50,714 nt of DNA from Acidovorax sp. CF316 (GTDB lineage Bacteria > Pseudomonadota > Gammaproteobacteria > Burkholderiales > Burkholderiaceae_C): the NCBI RefSeq assembly GCF_000276605.1, contig NZ_AKJX01000104.1, positions 1 through 50,714 of the forward strand. The letters are read 5' to 3'. A program made the translations under genes and the position numbers. A model generated the notes under the pieces. The model did not search any database and was not told the origin of the DNA. It saw only the letters and a program-made list of their open reading frames with translations. Positions 37,641-46,636 of this stretch are shown here, piece after piece (positions within the stretch are counted from its first letter, which is position 1; every line of letters begins with the position of its first letter).

Positions 37641-38009
37641 ATGAACGCCAGCGTCTTCGTGGAGCTGCGGTTCTGGGTGCTGGTGGTGTTCTCGCTGGTG
37701 CTGCCTGCGGGCATCTATGCGGCGCTGCTGCGCACCCGCGCCATCTCGCGCCCGGCCGTGCTGGGCTTCGGCATTGCGCTGGTGCTCATCGCGGGCGTCG
37801 ACGTCTACCTGCTGCAAAGCATGGCGGCACTGGCCCGCCAGACGCTCTCGGCGGCCGACGACGCGGTGTTCGCGTCCGAGGTATCGATCGCGCTCTACGT
37901 GCTGCCGGCCGTCTTCGGTGGCATCGGCGTCAACCTCATCTCGCATGTGCTGCTGCACCACCTCACCGAGGCCGAGAAGCGCTTCGAGCGGGAGCATCCC
38001 GGTGGCTGA
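37641..38009 (+). CDS. Small three-helix membrane protein between A2M and pbpC
   Basis: A 122-residue integral membrane protein I cannot assign to a family. Three hydrophobic helices are visible: about 11-31, 38-60 and 80-105. The C-terminal tail is polar, with HHLTEAEKRFEREHPGG facing the cytoplasm by charge. A GGGAGG ribosome site lies 9-14 nt before the ATG, so it is a real gene and not an out-of-frame shadow. It starts 37 nt after the macroglobulin stop and its end overlaps the pbpC start by 8 nt. E. coli has no gene here, so it may be a lineage-specific partner of the macroglobulin/PBP1C pair. Function unknown. Confidence 0.8.
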   Translation: MNASVFVELRFWVLVVFSLVLPAGIYAALLRTRAISRPAVLGFGIALVLIAGVDVYLLQSMAALARQTLSAADDAVFASEVSIALYVLPAVFGGIGVNLISHVLLHHLTEAEKRFEREHPGG

Positions 38010-40308
38010 TCCGGCCCTCTGGTGGCGCCGCCTGGCGCTGACCCTGGCGGCCGCGGCGGCGCTGCCCGCCCATGCGATCCCCAGCTTCACCGAGGTGCGC
38101 CAGGATTTCAGGCCCTCCGATACCCTGGTCCTCTCGCAGGAGGGCGAGGTCGTCCAGCGCCTGCGCACCGATGCCACGGTGCGCCGCGGCCAGTGGGTGC
38201 CGCTGGCCGACATCTCGCCGGCGCTGCGTGCGGCCCTGGTGCTCAGCGAGGACAAGCGCTTCTACGAACACAGCGGTGTGGACTGGCGCGCGGCCTCGGC
38301 GGCCGCCTGGGGCAACCTCTGGAACCAGCGCACGCGCGGTGCCAGCACCATCACCATGCAGTTGGCCGGCCTGCTCGACGGCGACTGGCGCCAGGGCCCG
38401 GGCGGGCGCAGCGTGGTGCAAAAGCTCGGCCAGACCGTGGCCGCCCAGGTGCTGGACCGCCGCTGGCGCAAGGACCAGGTGCTGGAGGCCTACCTCAACC
38501 TGGTGCCGTTCCGCAGCGAGCTGGTGGGCATCGACGCGCTGAGCCGCACCCTGTTCGACAAGGCCGCCCACGGCCTCGACGACCGCGAGGCGGCCGTGGC
38601 CGCCGCACTGGTGCGCGCGCCCAATGCCCGGCCGGCGCTGGTGTCGCAGCGCGCCTGCGGCGTGCTGCGCGATCTGCAGCAGCGCCCGGGCCAGGCGGCG
38701 GCCCGCGTGGACTGCGATGCGCTGGACCTGTTCGTCACCGCGGCGCTGCAGCGCAGGGCCTTCGGTGCCAGCGAGGGCATGGCCCCGCACTTCGCGCGCT
38801 ACCTGCTGCGCCAGCAGCAGGCCGTGCCGGGCGCAGCCCCCGTGCCCGAACAGGTGGCCAGCACCCTGCGCGCACCCCTGCAGCGCTTTGCCGTGCAGAC
38901 GCTGGCCCAGCACCTGCGCGAGCTACAGGGCCGCAACGTCGAGGACGGCGCGGTGCTGGTGCTCGACAACGCCACGGGCGCCGTGCTCGCCTGGGTCGGC
39001 TCTTCGGGCCAGCTCAGCCAGGCCGGCGAGGTCGACGGCGTGCAGGCCCTGCGCCAGCCGGGCTCCACGCTCAAGCCCTTTCTCTATGCCCAGGCGATTG
39101 CCGAGCGGCGGCTCACGGCGGCCTCGCTGGTGGACGATTCGCCGGCCCACATCGCCACGGCCGGCGGTCTCTACATCCCGCAGAACTACGACCGCCAGTT
39201 CAAGGGCTGGGTCTCGGCGCGCACGGCGCTGGCGGCCTCGCTCAACGTGCCGGCGGTGCGCACGCTGGTCATGGTCACGCCCGATGCCTTCCACCGCCAG
39301 CTCGGCGCCCTGGGCCTGCCGCTGCGCGAGAGCGGCGACTACTTCGGCTACAGCCTGGCGCTGGGCAGCCCCGAGGTGCCGCTCCTGCACCTGACGAACG
39401 CCTTTCGCACCCTGGCCAATGGCGGCAACCGCGGGCCGGTGCGGGCGTGGCCGGGCCAGCCGGGCGCGGCGCCGGTGCGGGCCATCGATGCCGGCGCGGC
39501 CTTCATCGTGGGCGACATCCTGTCCGACGGCAATGCGCGCTCGCGCACCTTCGGCACCGACAGCGTGCTCGCCACGCGCTTCTGGTCGGCCGTGAAGACC
39601 GGCACCAGCAAGGACATGCGCGACAACTGGGCCGTGGGCTGGTCGCAGCGCTACACGGTCGGCGTGTGGGTCGGCAACGCCAGCGGTGCAGCCATGCACG
39701 ACGTGAGCGGCAGCAGCGGCGCCGCGCCCATCTGGGCCGCGGTGATGGGCTTCCTGCATGCACGCGAGCCCAGCCGCGTCCCCACAGCGCCCAAGGGCCT
39801 GGTGCGCCAGGCCGTGCAGTTCGGCCCCCTGCAGGCGGCGCCGGAAGGAGCGGCACCGCTGCCGCTGGAGGCGGCGCGCGAGGAATGGTTTGTTCCCGGC
39901 ACCCAGCAGGCGCGCTTTGCCATCGACGCCGGGCCGGCCGACGACGCCGTGGCCGCGAAGCGCGGTACCAGTCCCTTGCGGGCCGCTCCCGCCACGGCGG
40001 AAACTGCCGACGAAGCGCCCTCGGCGCGCATCCTGGCGCCGGTGCCGGGCACCATCATCGCGCTCGATCCCGACATTCCGCCCGAGCGCCAGCGCCTGCA
40101 GTTCGTGGCCAGTGGCGGGCGCGACCTGCGCTGGCGCATCGACGGGCGCGAGCAGGGGCGGGGTGCCCGCTCGGCCTGGCCGCCCTGGCCCGGGCGCCAC
40201 CAGCTGGAACTGGTGGACGCGCGCGGCAAGGTGCATGACACGCTGCAGTTCGAAGTGCGCGGGGCGGGTGTGCGGGCGGCCGGCGCCAGCCCGCCAGCGC
40301 GCCGATAA
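38002..40308 (+). CDS. pbpC: Penicillin-binding protein 1C
   Basis: A 768-residue bifunctional class A penicillin-binding protein, almost the same length as E. coli PbpC. GTG start at 38002 overlapping the previous stop, with GGGAG upstream; a signal anchor spans about 5-25. The glycosyltransferase-51 domain (about 45-220) has the catalytic Glu83 in SEDKRFYEHSG. The transpeptidase has Ser355 and Lys358 (GSTLKPFLY), SLN and KTGTS from Lys532. A C-terminal biPBP_C domain begins near 670 (ILAPVPGTIIALDPDIP). PbpC is thought to repair peptidoglycan after damage, with the adjacent macroglobulin trapping invading proteases. The internal cytoplasmic N-terminus is very short. Confidence 0.96.
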   Translation: MADPALWWRRLALTLAAAAALPAHAIPSFTEVRQDFRPSDTLVLSQEGEVVQRLRTDATVRRGQWVPLADISPALRAALVLSEDKRFYEHSGVDWRAASAAAWGNLWNQRTRGASTITMQLAGLLDGDWRQGPGGRSVVQKLGQTVAAQVLDRRWRKDQVLEAYLNLVPFRSELVGIDALSRTLFDKAAHGLDDREAAVAAALVRAPNARPALVSQRACGVLRDLQQRPGQAAARVDCDALDLFVTAALQRRAFGASEGMAPHFARYLLRQQQAVPGAAPVPEQVASTLRAPLQRFAVQTLAQHLRELQGRNVEDGAVLVLDNATGAVLAWVGSSGQLSQAGEVDGVQALRQPGSTLKPFLYAQAIAERRLTAASLVDDSPAHIATAGGLYIPQNYDRQFKGWVSARTALAASLNVPAVRTLVMVTPDAFHRQLGALGLPLRESGDYFGYSLALGSPEVPLLHLTNAFRTLANGGNRGPVRAWPGQPGAAPVRAIDAGAAFIVGDILSDGNARSRTFGTDSVLATRFWSAVKTGTSKDMRDNWAVGWSQRYTVGVWVGNASGAAMHDVSGSSGAAPIWAAVMGFLHAREPSRVPTAPKGLVRQAVQFGPLQAAPEGAAPLPLEAAREEWFVPGTQQARFAIDAGPADDAVAAKRGTSPLRAAPATAETADEAPSARILAPVPGTIIALDPDIPPERQRLQFVASGGRDLRWRIDGREQGRGARSAWPPWPGRHQLELVDARGKVHDTLQFEVRGAGVRAAGASPPARR

Positions 40309-40419
40309 GTGCCGCAAAAGCCCTGCCTTTTCGCGTTATGCCGGGGCTATGGGCGACGTTACACTGTGTTGCAGATAACCGGGTCTGCATGACGCTTGCC
40401 CCGCAACGCACGCTTGTCC

Positions 40420-42699
40420 ATGCACTTTTCCCGCCAGTTTTTCTCCCACAGGCTGATCTGGCTGGCCCTGCTGGTCTCCCTGGGCATTGGTTTGCTGTTT
40501 GCCCGCACCATCTGGACCATGCGGGAGGACAGCTGGGACTACGCCAGCCGCACCAATGCCAACCTGGCCAGCACGCTGGAGCGAAGCCTTGGCGGCACGC
40601 TTCGCTCGCTCGATGAATCGCTCAAGGGCGTGGTGGCGGGGCTGGAGCGCCCCGAGGTGATGGCTTTGCCGCCCGAGATACGCAACGGCGTTTTGTTCGA
40701 CAACTCCCTGCAGGTGCCAGGCTCCGGCTCGGTGCTGGTGGTCGATGAGCGGGGCGATGTGGTGCTGGACTCGTCCGCCCTGAAGCCGCGCCAGGCCAAC
40801 TTTGCCGATCGGGACTACTTTCTCGCCTTCTCCCAGGGCGGGCAACAAGGCCTGCACGTGGGTCGCCCCGTACCGTCGCGCATCACCGGGCTGTACATTC
40901 TTCCGTTGACCAGGGCCTACTACCACCAGAACGGCCGCTTCGCGGGGGTCGTGGTCGGTGCCATCCGCCTGAATTACTTCGACAGGCTGTTCGGTTCGCT
41001 CGACCTGGGGGTGGGCAGCCGGGTGGACCTGTACCGCACGGACGGGCTTCTTGTCTCGCGCTTTCCGCTGGCCCAGGGCGATGTGAATACGACCATCGCT
41101 GGCACGGCCGCCCTGGCACGGCTGCAAGCCACGGCGGTGGGCATCGACGCGGTCGATGCGGCGGCTGCCGACGGCTCGCACCAACTGCAGGCCTGGGAGC
41201 ACGTGGGCTCCTACCCGCTGATCGTGAATGTCGCGCAGTCCAGCGACACCGTGTTGGCCAAATGGCGCCGCAGCGCCTGGGTGCTGAGCATCTTTTCTGC
41301 ACTGCTCATGGCCGGTTGTGTGGGATTGGCCATGCTGTTCGTGCGCGAACTGCTGCGCCGCCAGGCCGTGAGCGCCGAATTGCGCGCGGCCGAGCGCGAC
41401 CGGCAGACCATCCTCGACAACCTGCCGTCGCTGGTGAGCTACTGGGACGCGGACCTCACCAACCGTTTTGCCAACAGTGCCTACGACGCCTGGTTCGGCG
41501 TGGCACCCGAGCAGTTGCGCGGCATGCGTTTTGGCGAGCTGCTCGGGCCCGACCAGTACGCGATGTGCGAGCCTTTCCTGCGCGGTGCACTGCGCGGCGA
41601 GCGCCAACTCTTCGAATGCACCCTGATCGACAGGGCCGGGCAGCTGCACCATGCCATCGTCTCCTACGTGCCCGACATGGACGGCGACCAAGTGCGGGGC
41701 GTTTTTTCGCAGACCATCGACATCACCGACCGCAAGCGTATGGAGGAACAGCTGTTCGAGGAGAAGGAGCGCATCCGCCTGACCCTGCAGGCGATCGGCG
41801 ATGCCGTGATCTGTGCCGATGCGCAGGGCCACATCACCTACCTCAACCCGGTGGCCGAGCGCCTGACGGGCTGGCAGGCCTTCGACGCCGCCGGCAGCCG
41901 GGTCGAGGCCGTGGTCCGGCTGCAGGAGCCGGACACGGACAGGATCCTGCCCAGCGCACTGCATGGCGCCATCAACGGCCATCCGCCCGAGGTACCGGTG
42001 CGTGGCGTGGTGCAGCACCGTACATCGGGGCAGCGCTTCGATGTCGAGGAAACCGCCAGCACCATCACCGACCGGCATGGCACGGTGACCGGTGCCGTGG
42101 CCGTGCTGCGCGACGTCACCGAGGCCGTGGCCATGCAAGCGCGCATGGCCCACCTGGCCCAGTACGACGCGCTGACCGACCTGCCCAACCGCCTGCTGCT
42201 GCAGGACCGCGCCCAGCTGGCCATCGCCCACGCACGGCGCGATCGCCGTTGCCTGGCCGTGATGTACCTGGACCTGGACGGCTTCAAGGCCGTCAACGAC
42301 CGGCTCGGGCACGACATGGGCGACCGGCTGCTGGTGCAGTTCGCGCAGCGCCTGAAGTCCGCCGTGCGTGGATCGGACACCGTGTGCCGCCAGGGCGGCG
42401 ACGAGTTCGTGGTGCTGCTGCCGGGCCTGGAGGACGCAGAGGGCGCCTGCAGCGTGGCCCGCAAGATGCTGGCTGGCGCGGCCAGCCCCTTCGAGCTGGG
42501 TGGCGAGGCGCTGCGCATCGGCCTGAGCGGTGGCATCGCCATGTTCCCCGAGCATGGCGCCACCTTCGAAGAGCTCACGCAGCACGCCGATGCCGCCATG
42601 TACGCCGCCAAGCGCGGCGGGCGCCTGCAGTTCATGCTCTACGCGGGCCCCGGGGCCGAACCGCGGGTGATCACGCCGCCGCAGTCCGGGCCGGGTTAG
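40420..42699 (+). CDS. Cache-PAS-PAS-GGDEF diguanylate cyclase
   Basis: A 759-residue membrane enzyme predicted to synthesise cyclic di-GMP. Helix 1 (about 10-28), a periplasmic double-Cache-type sensor (about 30-285; ADRDYFLAFSQGGQQGLHVG and VGAIRLNYFDRLFG are typical), helix 2 (about 290-312), then two PAS domains (about 330-450, starting RQTILDNLPSLVSYWDADL, and about 460-570, starting IRLTLQAIGDAVICAD) and GGDEF (about 580-750). The catalytic GGDEF is intact at 659-663, with an RxxD inhibitory site (RGSD) five residues before it. No EAL domain. ATG 40420 is chosen; TTG 40396 in the same frame is an alternative, and neither has a ribosome site. Confidence 0.94.
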   Translation: MHFSRQFFSHRLIWLALLVSLGIGLLFARTIWTMREDSWDYASRTNANLASTLERSLGGTLRSLDESLKGVVAGLERPEVMALPPEIRNGVLFDNSLQVPGSGSVLVVDERGDVVLDSSALKPRQANFADRDYFLAFSQGGQQGLHVGRPVPSRITGLYILPLTRAYYHQNGRFAGVVVGAIRLNYFDRLFGSLDLGVGSRVDLYRTDGLLVSRFPLAQGDVNTTIAGTAALARLQATAVGIDAVDAAAADGSHQLQAWEHVGSYPLIVNVAQSSDTVLAKWRRSAWVLSIFSALLMAGCVGLAMLFVRELLRRQAVSAELRAAERDRQTILDNLPSLVSYWDADLTNRFANSAYDAWFGVAPEQLRGMRFGELLGPDQYAMCEPFLRGALRGERQLFECTLIDRAGQLHHAIVSYVPDMDGDQVRGVFSQTIDITDRKRMEEQLFEEKERIRLTLQAIGDAVICADAQGHITYLNPVAERLTGWQAFDAAGSRVEAVVRLQEPDTDRILPSALHGAINGHPPEVPVRGVVQHRTSGQRFDVEETASTITDRHGTVTGAVAVLRDVTEAVAMQARMAHLAQYDALTDLPNRLLLQDRAQLAIAHARRDRRCLAVMYLDLDGFKAVNDRLGHDMGDRLLVQFAQRLKSAVRGSDTVCRQGGDEFVVLLPGLEDAEGACSVARKMLAGAASPFELGGEALRIGLSGGIAMFPEHGATFEELTQHADAAMYAAKRGGRLQFMLYAGPGAEPRVITPPQSGPG

Positions 42700-42786
42700 C
42701 ACGCGCCAGGCGTGCCAGCCCTGCCCAGCGCGGCGGGCGGCATGCGTCTATGCTCGGCGGTTCTGTCCGCTTTTTCCTCGCCTTCC

Positions 42787-43647
42787 ATGCATGCGCTCGC
42801 CCCGGTGTTGTTCGTCCTGATCTGGTCCACGGGCTTTCTCGCGGGGCGTGGCGTGGCCAGCCATGCCGACCCGTTCTGGTTCCTGGCCTTGCGCTTTGCC
42901 TGCGTGGCCGCCGCCTTCATCGGCGCGGCGCTCTGGGTGCGGGCCGCCTGGCCCAAGGGGGGCCGGCGCATCGCCATGCACCTCTTGGCCGGCGCGCTCA
43001 TGAGCGGGCTGTACCTGGGCCCGAGCTGGTGGGCCATGTCGCAGGGGCTGGCGGCCGGCATCATGTCGCTCATCGGCGCGCTGCAGCCGCTGTTCACGGC
43101 GCTGCTGGCCGTGGCGGTACTGGGCAAGCGCCTGTCCGGAACTACCTGGGCCGGTCTGGCGCTGGGCTTTGGCGGCGTGGGCCTGGTGCTGCTGCCGCGC
43201 CTGCAGGCGGCCGATTCCAGCGCGCTGTCGCTGCCCGTGGTGCTGGTCGCAGCGGGCAGCATCTTCTCGCTCACCGTGGGCTCCATGGTGCAGAAGTCGC
43301 CCCTGGCCGCGGGCGACGACCTGCGCAGCGCCAGCGCCGTGCAGAACATCGGCGCCGTGGCAGTGCTGCTGGCCATGGCGGGCGCGGTGGGCCAGCCGCA
43401 CTGGGACAACTCGGCCGCACTCTGGGGCTACCTGGCATTCTCGGTGCTGGTGCTGTCCATCGGCGGCGCCACGCTGCTCATCTGGCTCATGCGCCAGGGA
43501 GAGGCCACGCGCACCACAGCCCTGCTGCTGGCCGTGCCGCCGCTGTCGGCGCTGCAGGCCTGGTTCATCTTCGGCGAGACGCTCTCTCCCATCCAGCTCG
43601 TCGGGTTCGTGGTGGCCATCGCCGGGGTGGCGCTGGCGCGCCGCTGA
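42787..43647 (+). CDS. EamA/DMT-family transporter, member 1
   Basis: A 286-residue inner-membrane exporter of the drug/metabolite transporter superfamily with ten hydrophobic helices in two EamA repeats (about 1-135 and 145-285). Hallmarks are VLIWSTGFLAGRGVASHADP in the first helix, the GLYLGPSWWAMSQGLAAGIMSLIGALQPLFTA region and the second-repeat GATLLIWLMRQGEATRTTA. Family members export amino acids or other metabolites, and the substrate here is unknown. It lies between a cyclase gene and lldD with no clear operon link. A longer frame exists upstream, but hydrophobic homology starts here. Confidence 0.92.
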   Translation: MHALAPVLFVLIWSTGFLAGRGVASHADPFWFLALRFACVAAAFIGAALWVRAAWPKGGRRIAMHLLAGALMSGLYLGPSWWAMSQGLAAGIMSLIGALQPLFTALLAVAVLGKRLSGTTWAGLALGFGGVGLVLLPRLQAADSSALSLPVVLVAAGSIFSLTVGSMVQKSPLAAGDDLRSASAVQNIGAVAVLLAMAGAVGQPHWDNSAALWGYLAFSVLVLSIGGATLLIWLMRQGEATRTTALLLAVPPLSALQAWFIFGETLSPIQLVGFVVAIAGVALARR

Positions 43648-43744
43648 TCGCCCATGCAAAAATTTCAACGGCCGCACCAAAGCCTTCATGCCGCCCGCGC
43701 CGCGGCGGGGCTACGATGCGCTGCATCCATAACAAGGGGACCCC

Positions 43745-44908
43745 GTGCCTGACCTGTCGAAAATCACCTGCATCGAAGACCTGCGCGTGGTCGCTCAGCG
43801 CCGCGTGCCGCGCATGTTTTATGACTACGCCGATTCGGGCTCGTACACCGAGGGCACCTACCGCGCCAACACAGCCGAGTTCCAGTCCATCAAGCTGCGC
43901 CAGCGCGTGGCCGTCAACATGGAGGGCCGCAGCACCCGCACCACCATGCTTGGCCAGGACGTGGCCATGCCCGTGGCGATTGCGCCCACCGGCCTCACGG
44001 GCATGCAGCATGCCGACGGCGAGATCCTGGGCGCACGCGCGGCCAAGGCCTTCGGCATTCCGTTCACGCTGTCGACCATGAGCATCTGCTCGCTCGAGGA
44101 CATCGCCGAGAACACCGGCCGCCACCCCTTCTGGTTCCAGGTCTACGTGATGCGCGACCGCGACTTCATCGAGCGCCTGATCGACCGCGCCAAGGCCGCC
44201 AACTGCTCGGCGCTGCAGCTCACGCTGGACCTGCAGATCCTGGGCCAGCGCCACAAGGACATCAAGAACGGCCTGTCCACCCCGCCCAAGCCCACCATCC
44301 GAAATCTGATCAACCTGGCCACCAAGCCGCAGTGGTGCCTGGGCATGCTGGGTACGAAGCGCCGCAGCTTTGGCAACATCGTCGGCCATGCCAAGGGCGT
44401 GGGCGACCTGTCGTCGCTCTCGTCGTGGACGGCCGAGCAGTTTGATCCCCAGCTCAACTGGGGCGACGTGGAGTGGATCAAGAAGCGCTGGGGCGGCAAG
44501 CTGGTGCTCAAGGGCATCATGGACGCCGAGGACGCGCGCCTGGCTGTGGACAGCGGGGCCGATGCGCTCATCGTGAGCAACCACGGCGGGCGCCAGCTCG
44601 ACGGTGCGCCCTCGTCCATCGCCGCGCTGCCGGGCATCGCCCAGGCCGTGGGCAAGGACATCGAGGTCTGGATGGACGGCGGCATCCGCAGCGGGCAGGA
44701 CGTGCTCAAGGCCCGCGCGCTGGGCGCGCAGGGCACGCTGATCGGGCGCAGTTTCCTCTACGGCCTGGGTGCCTTCGGCGAGGCCGGCGTGACCCGCGCG
44801 CTGCAGATCATCCAGAAGGAACTGGACATCACCATGGCCTTCTGCGGCCATACCAACATCAACAACGTGGACCGCTCGATCCTGCTGCCCGGCACCTACC
44901 CGGTGTAG
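43745..44908 (+). CDS. lldD: FMN-dependent alpha-hydroxy-acid dehydrogenase (L-lactate dehydrogenase)
   Basis: A 387-residue TIM-barrel flavoenzyme that oxidises L-lactate (or a related 2-hydroxyacid) to pyruvate, feeding electrons to the respiratory chain. GTG start behind an AAGGGGA ribosome site. Active-site landmarks: YDYADSGSYTEGTYRAN near the N-terminus, PTGLTGMQHADGE for flavin binding, and the catalytic SNHGGRQLDGAPSS (His280), followed by DGGIRSGQDVLKA. The length matches LldD (about 380-396). No lactate permease or LldR regulator lies nearby. Other substrates such as glycolate or mandelate cannot be excluded. Confidence 0.93.
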   Translation: MPDLSKITCIEDLRVVAQRRVPRMFYDYADSGSYTEGTYRANTAEFQSIKLRQRVAVNMEGRSTRTTMLGQDVAMPVAIAPTGLTGMQHADGEILGARAAKAFGIPFTLSTMSICSLEDIAENTGRHPFWFQVYVMRDRDFIERLIDRAKAANCSALQLTLDLQILGQRHKDIKNGLSTPPKPTIRNLINLATKPQWCLGMLGTKRRSFGNIVGHAKGVGDLSSLSSWTAEQFDPQLNWGDVEWIKKRWGGKLVLKGIMDAEDARLAVDSGADALIVSNHGGRQLDGAPSSIAALPGIAQAVGKDIEVWMDGGIRSGQDVLKARALGAQGTLIGRSFLYGLGAFGEAGVTRALQIIQKELDITMAFCGHTNINNVDRSILLPGTYPV

Positions 44909-44992
44909 GCATCCAGCCAGGTAGCGCGGGCCTTCTCCAGCCTGTATGGCGGCCGTGCCCTTTGGAGTGGGCTGGGCGCCACGGCAGGGCGT

Positions 44993-44998
44993 TATAAC
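44993..44998 (+). promoter_or_regulatory. -10 element of EamA member 2, leaderless geometry
   Basis: TATAAC ends 6 nt before the ATG at 45005, which would place transcription start at or next to the start codon. No ribosome site is present and no good -35 is seen. Confidence 0.4.
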
Positions 44999-45004
44999 CC
45001 ATCG

Positions 45005-45934
45005 ATGACTCTTTCATGGATGGCCTGGGCCTGGATTCCCCTCACCCTCTGGGCCGCGCTCGCGCAGACGGCGCGCAACGCCGCACAGCGCTCCGTCACG
45101 GCCGAACTGGGCACGCTGGCGGCCACGCTGGTGCGCTTTCTCTACGGGCTGCCGCTGGCCTCGGCCTGGGTGGCGGGCCTGACCTTCGTCGGCACCGGCT
45201 ACGGCGTTCCGCATTTCTCGCTGCCCTATGCCGCCTGGCTGGCCATGGGTGCGCTCACGCAGGTGGGGGCCACGGCCTTTTTGCTGCTGGCGATGAAGGA
45301 GCGCAACTTCGTGCTCGCCGTGGCCTATTCCAAGACCGAGGTGCTGCAGGTCGCGCTGTTCTCGGCCGTGCTGCTGCAGGAACTGCCCGGCCCGCTGGCC
45401 TTTGGCGCCATGGCCGTGGCCACCGTGGGTGTGGTGCTGCTCTCGCTGCCGGCCGGCGGCTGGCGCGCGCTGCGCGCAGGGGAGGGCGGCAGCAGCAAGC
45501 TGGTGGTCTACGGCCTGGCCTCGGGGGCGTGCTTTGCGCTCGCCAGCGTGGGTTTTCGCGGGGCCTCGCTGGCGCTGGGCGAGGGCGTGGGACCCTGGGT
45601 GGCCGGCGCCTGGGGCGTGTTCTGGGCGCAGCTGCTGCAGACCCTGGTGCTGGGCGGCTGGCTGCTGGCGCGCCAGCCTGGCGTGGCCGGCGCGATTGCG
45701 CGCGCCTGGCGGCTGTCGGTGGTGGCGGGCTCCATGGGCGCGCTGGCCTCCATCGCCTGGTTCACGGCCTATGCCATGCGCCCGGCGTCCGACGTGCGCA
45801 CGCTGGGGCTGGTCGAGGTGCTGTTCAGCTACCTGGTGTCGCGGCGCATGTTCCGCGAGAGCCTGTCACGCACCGAGGGCATCGGCCTGGCCCTGGTGCT
45901 GGCGGGGCTGGTGGGCATCTGCGCCCAGTGGTAG
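45005..45934 (+). CDS. EamA/DMT-family transporter, member 2
   Basis: A 309-residue membrane protein with about ten hydrophobic helices, a second DMT-superfamily exporter in the window. The sequence differs clearly from member 1. Landmarks are AQTARNAAQRSVTAELGTLAATLVRFLYGLP in helices 1-2 (wholly intact), MKERNFVLAVAYSKTEVLQ and, near the end, RPASDVRTLGLVEVLFSYLVSRRMFRE. A TATAAC hexamer lies 6 nt upstream of the ATG with no ribosome site, suggesting a leaderless message. It is convergent with a cytochrome c gene 12 nt away. The transported metabolite is unknown. Confidence 0.91.
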   Translation: MTLSWMAWAWIPLTLWAALAQTARNAAQRSVTAELGTLAATLVRFLYGLPLASAWVAGLTFVGTGYGVPHFSLPYAAWLAMGALTQVGATAFLLLAMKERNFVLAVAYSKTEVLQVALFSAVLLQELPGPLAFGAMAVATVGVVLLSLPAGGWRALRAGEGGSSKLVVYGLASGACFALASVGFRGASLALGEGVGPWVAGAWGVFWAQLLQTLVLGGWLLARQPGVAGAIARAWRLSVVAGSMGALASIAWFTAYAMRPASDVRTLGLVEVLFSYLVSRRMFRESLSRTEGIGLALVLAGLVGICAQW

Positions 45935-45946
45935 CGGGGCACCGTG

Positions 45947-46351
45947 TCAGGGGGCGGGGGCGGGAAGGGCCGCCAGCCGCCGCAGCGTGGCCAGGTAGGC
46001 CACCACGTCTTCGCGCTCCTGCGCGTCCTCCAGGCTGTAGTCCATGGCGTGGCCGGGGATCAGCGCCTCGGGGTCGGTCAGCCAGGCCTTGAGCGTGGCG
46101 CGGGTCCACAGCAGCTTGCTGGCCTGCAGGGCCGGTGAATATGGGTAGTCCTTGAGGGCGCCTGCACGGCGGCCGACCACGCCGCGGTGGGCGGGGCCCT
46201 CGCGGTGCGCCTCCACGCTGTGGCAGCCTGCGCAATGCTCCTGGTACACGGCGCGCCCGCGTTCCACCGATTGAGCGGATGCACCGCTGCCCGCCAGCCA
46301 GAGCAGGCAGGCGGCGAACGCCACCGTGCTTCGTTTCACATCGGGCCTCAT
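45947..46351 (-). CDS. Monoheme c-type cytochrome under the ECF-type promoter
   Basis: A 134-residue periplasmic class I cytochrome c. Signal peptide MRPDVKRSTVAFAACLLWLA ends at ASA; the heme site is CAGCH (40-44), and the axial methionine is probably Met103 in IPGHAMDYS, followed by the usual C-terminal helix EREDVVAYLATL. A GTG at 46339 with GGATGAGG upstream is an alternative start. On its strand, TGCATCC-N16-CGTAT (46516-46489) lies about 140 nt upstream, the same promoter as the divergent sigma-factor gene. It therefore probably belongs to that sigma regulon as an electron carrier for the downstream heme/copper proteins. This last link is inference. Confidence 0.92.
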   Translation of the reverse strand: MRPDVKRSTVAFAACLLWLAGSGASAQSVERGRAVYQEHCAGCHSVEAHREGPAHRGVVGRRAGALKDYPYSPALQASKLLWTRATLKAWLTDPEALIPGHAMDYSLEDAQEREDVVAYLATLRRLAALPAPAP

Positions 46352-46488
46352 CCTGGGAGGCCTGGCTGGGGATGCCGGGTGGGAAGGGGGCTGCAAAGTC
46401 CGGTGGGGTCGTTCATGGGGCCAGGCTGGGTCGGATGGGGGAGCACGGGGCAGTGGCTGCGGGGCGCCGCCCGTGCCTTGTGCCACCT

Positions 46489-46516
46489 ATACGCGGCCGG
46501 CCAGCCATTGGATGCA
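46489..46516 (-). promoter_or_regulatory. ECF-type promoter for the cytochrome c gene
   Basis: Minus strand: TGCATCC (46516-46510), 16-nt spacer (46509-46494), CGTAT (46493-46489). All twelve specified bases and the spacer length equal those of the divergent sigma-gene promoter. The long leader (about 130 nt) is the only unusual point. Confidence 0.72.
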
Positions 46517-46548
46517 GCCGCGTGGGGGCGGTTTTGTGGGGAGGCCCT

Positions 46549-46576
46549 TGCATCCAGATGCCGGTTTGTGGCGTAT
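46549..46576 (+). promoter_or_regulatory. ECF-type promoter for the sigma/anti-sigma operon
   Basis: TGCATCC (46549-46555), 16-nt spacer (46556-46571), CGTAT (46572-46576). It lies about 60 nt before the sigma-factor ATG, consistent with autoregulation, which is usual for ECF sigma factors. -10 elements beginning CGTA are typical of ECF promoters. Confidence 0.75.
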
Positions 46577-46636
46577 CCACAGCAGACCCCTTGCAACTTC
46601 CACCGTGACTTCGGGCCCATCCCACACAATCGGCGC

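Noticed and set aside
46625..46630. CACAAT 6 nt before the sigma-factor ATG as a leaderless promoter
   Set aside because: A full two-element ECF promoter lies 60 nt upstream and explains expression better; the hexamer may be chance or a secondary basal promoter.
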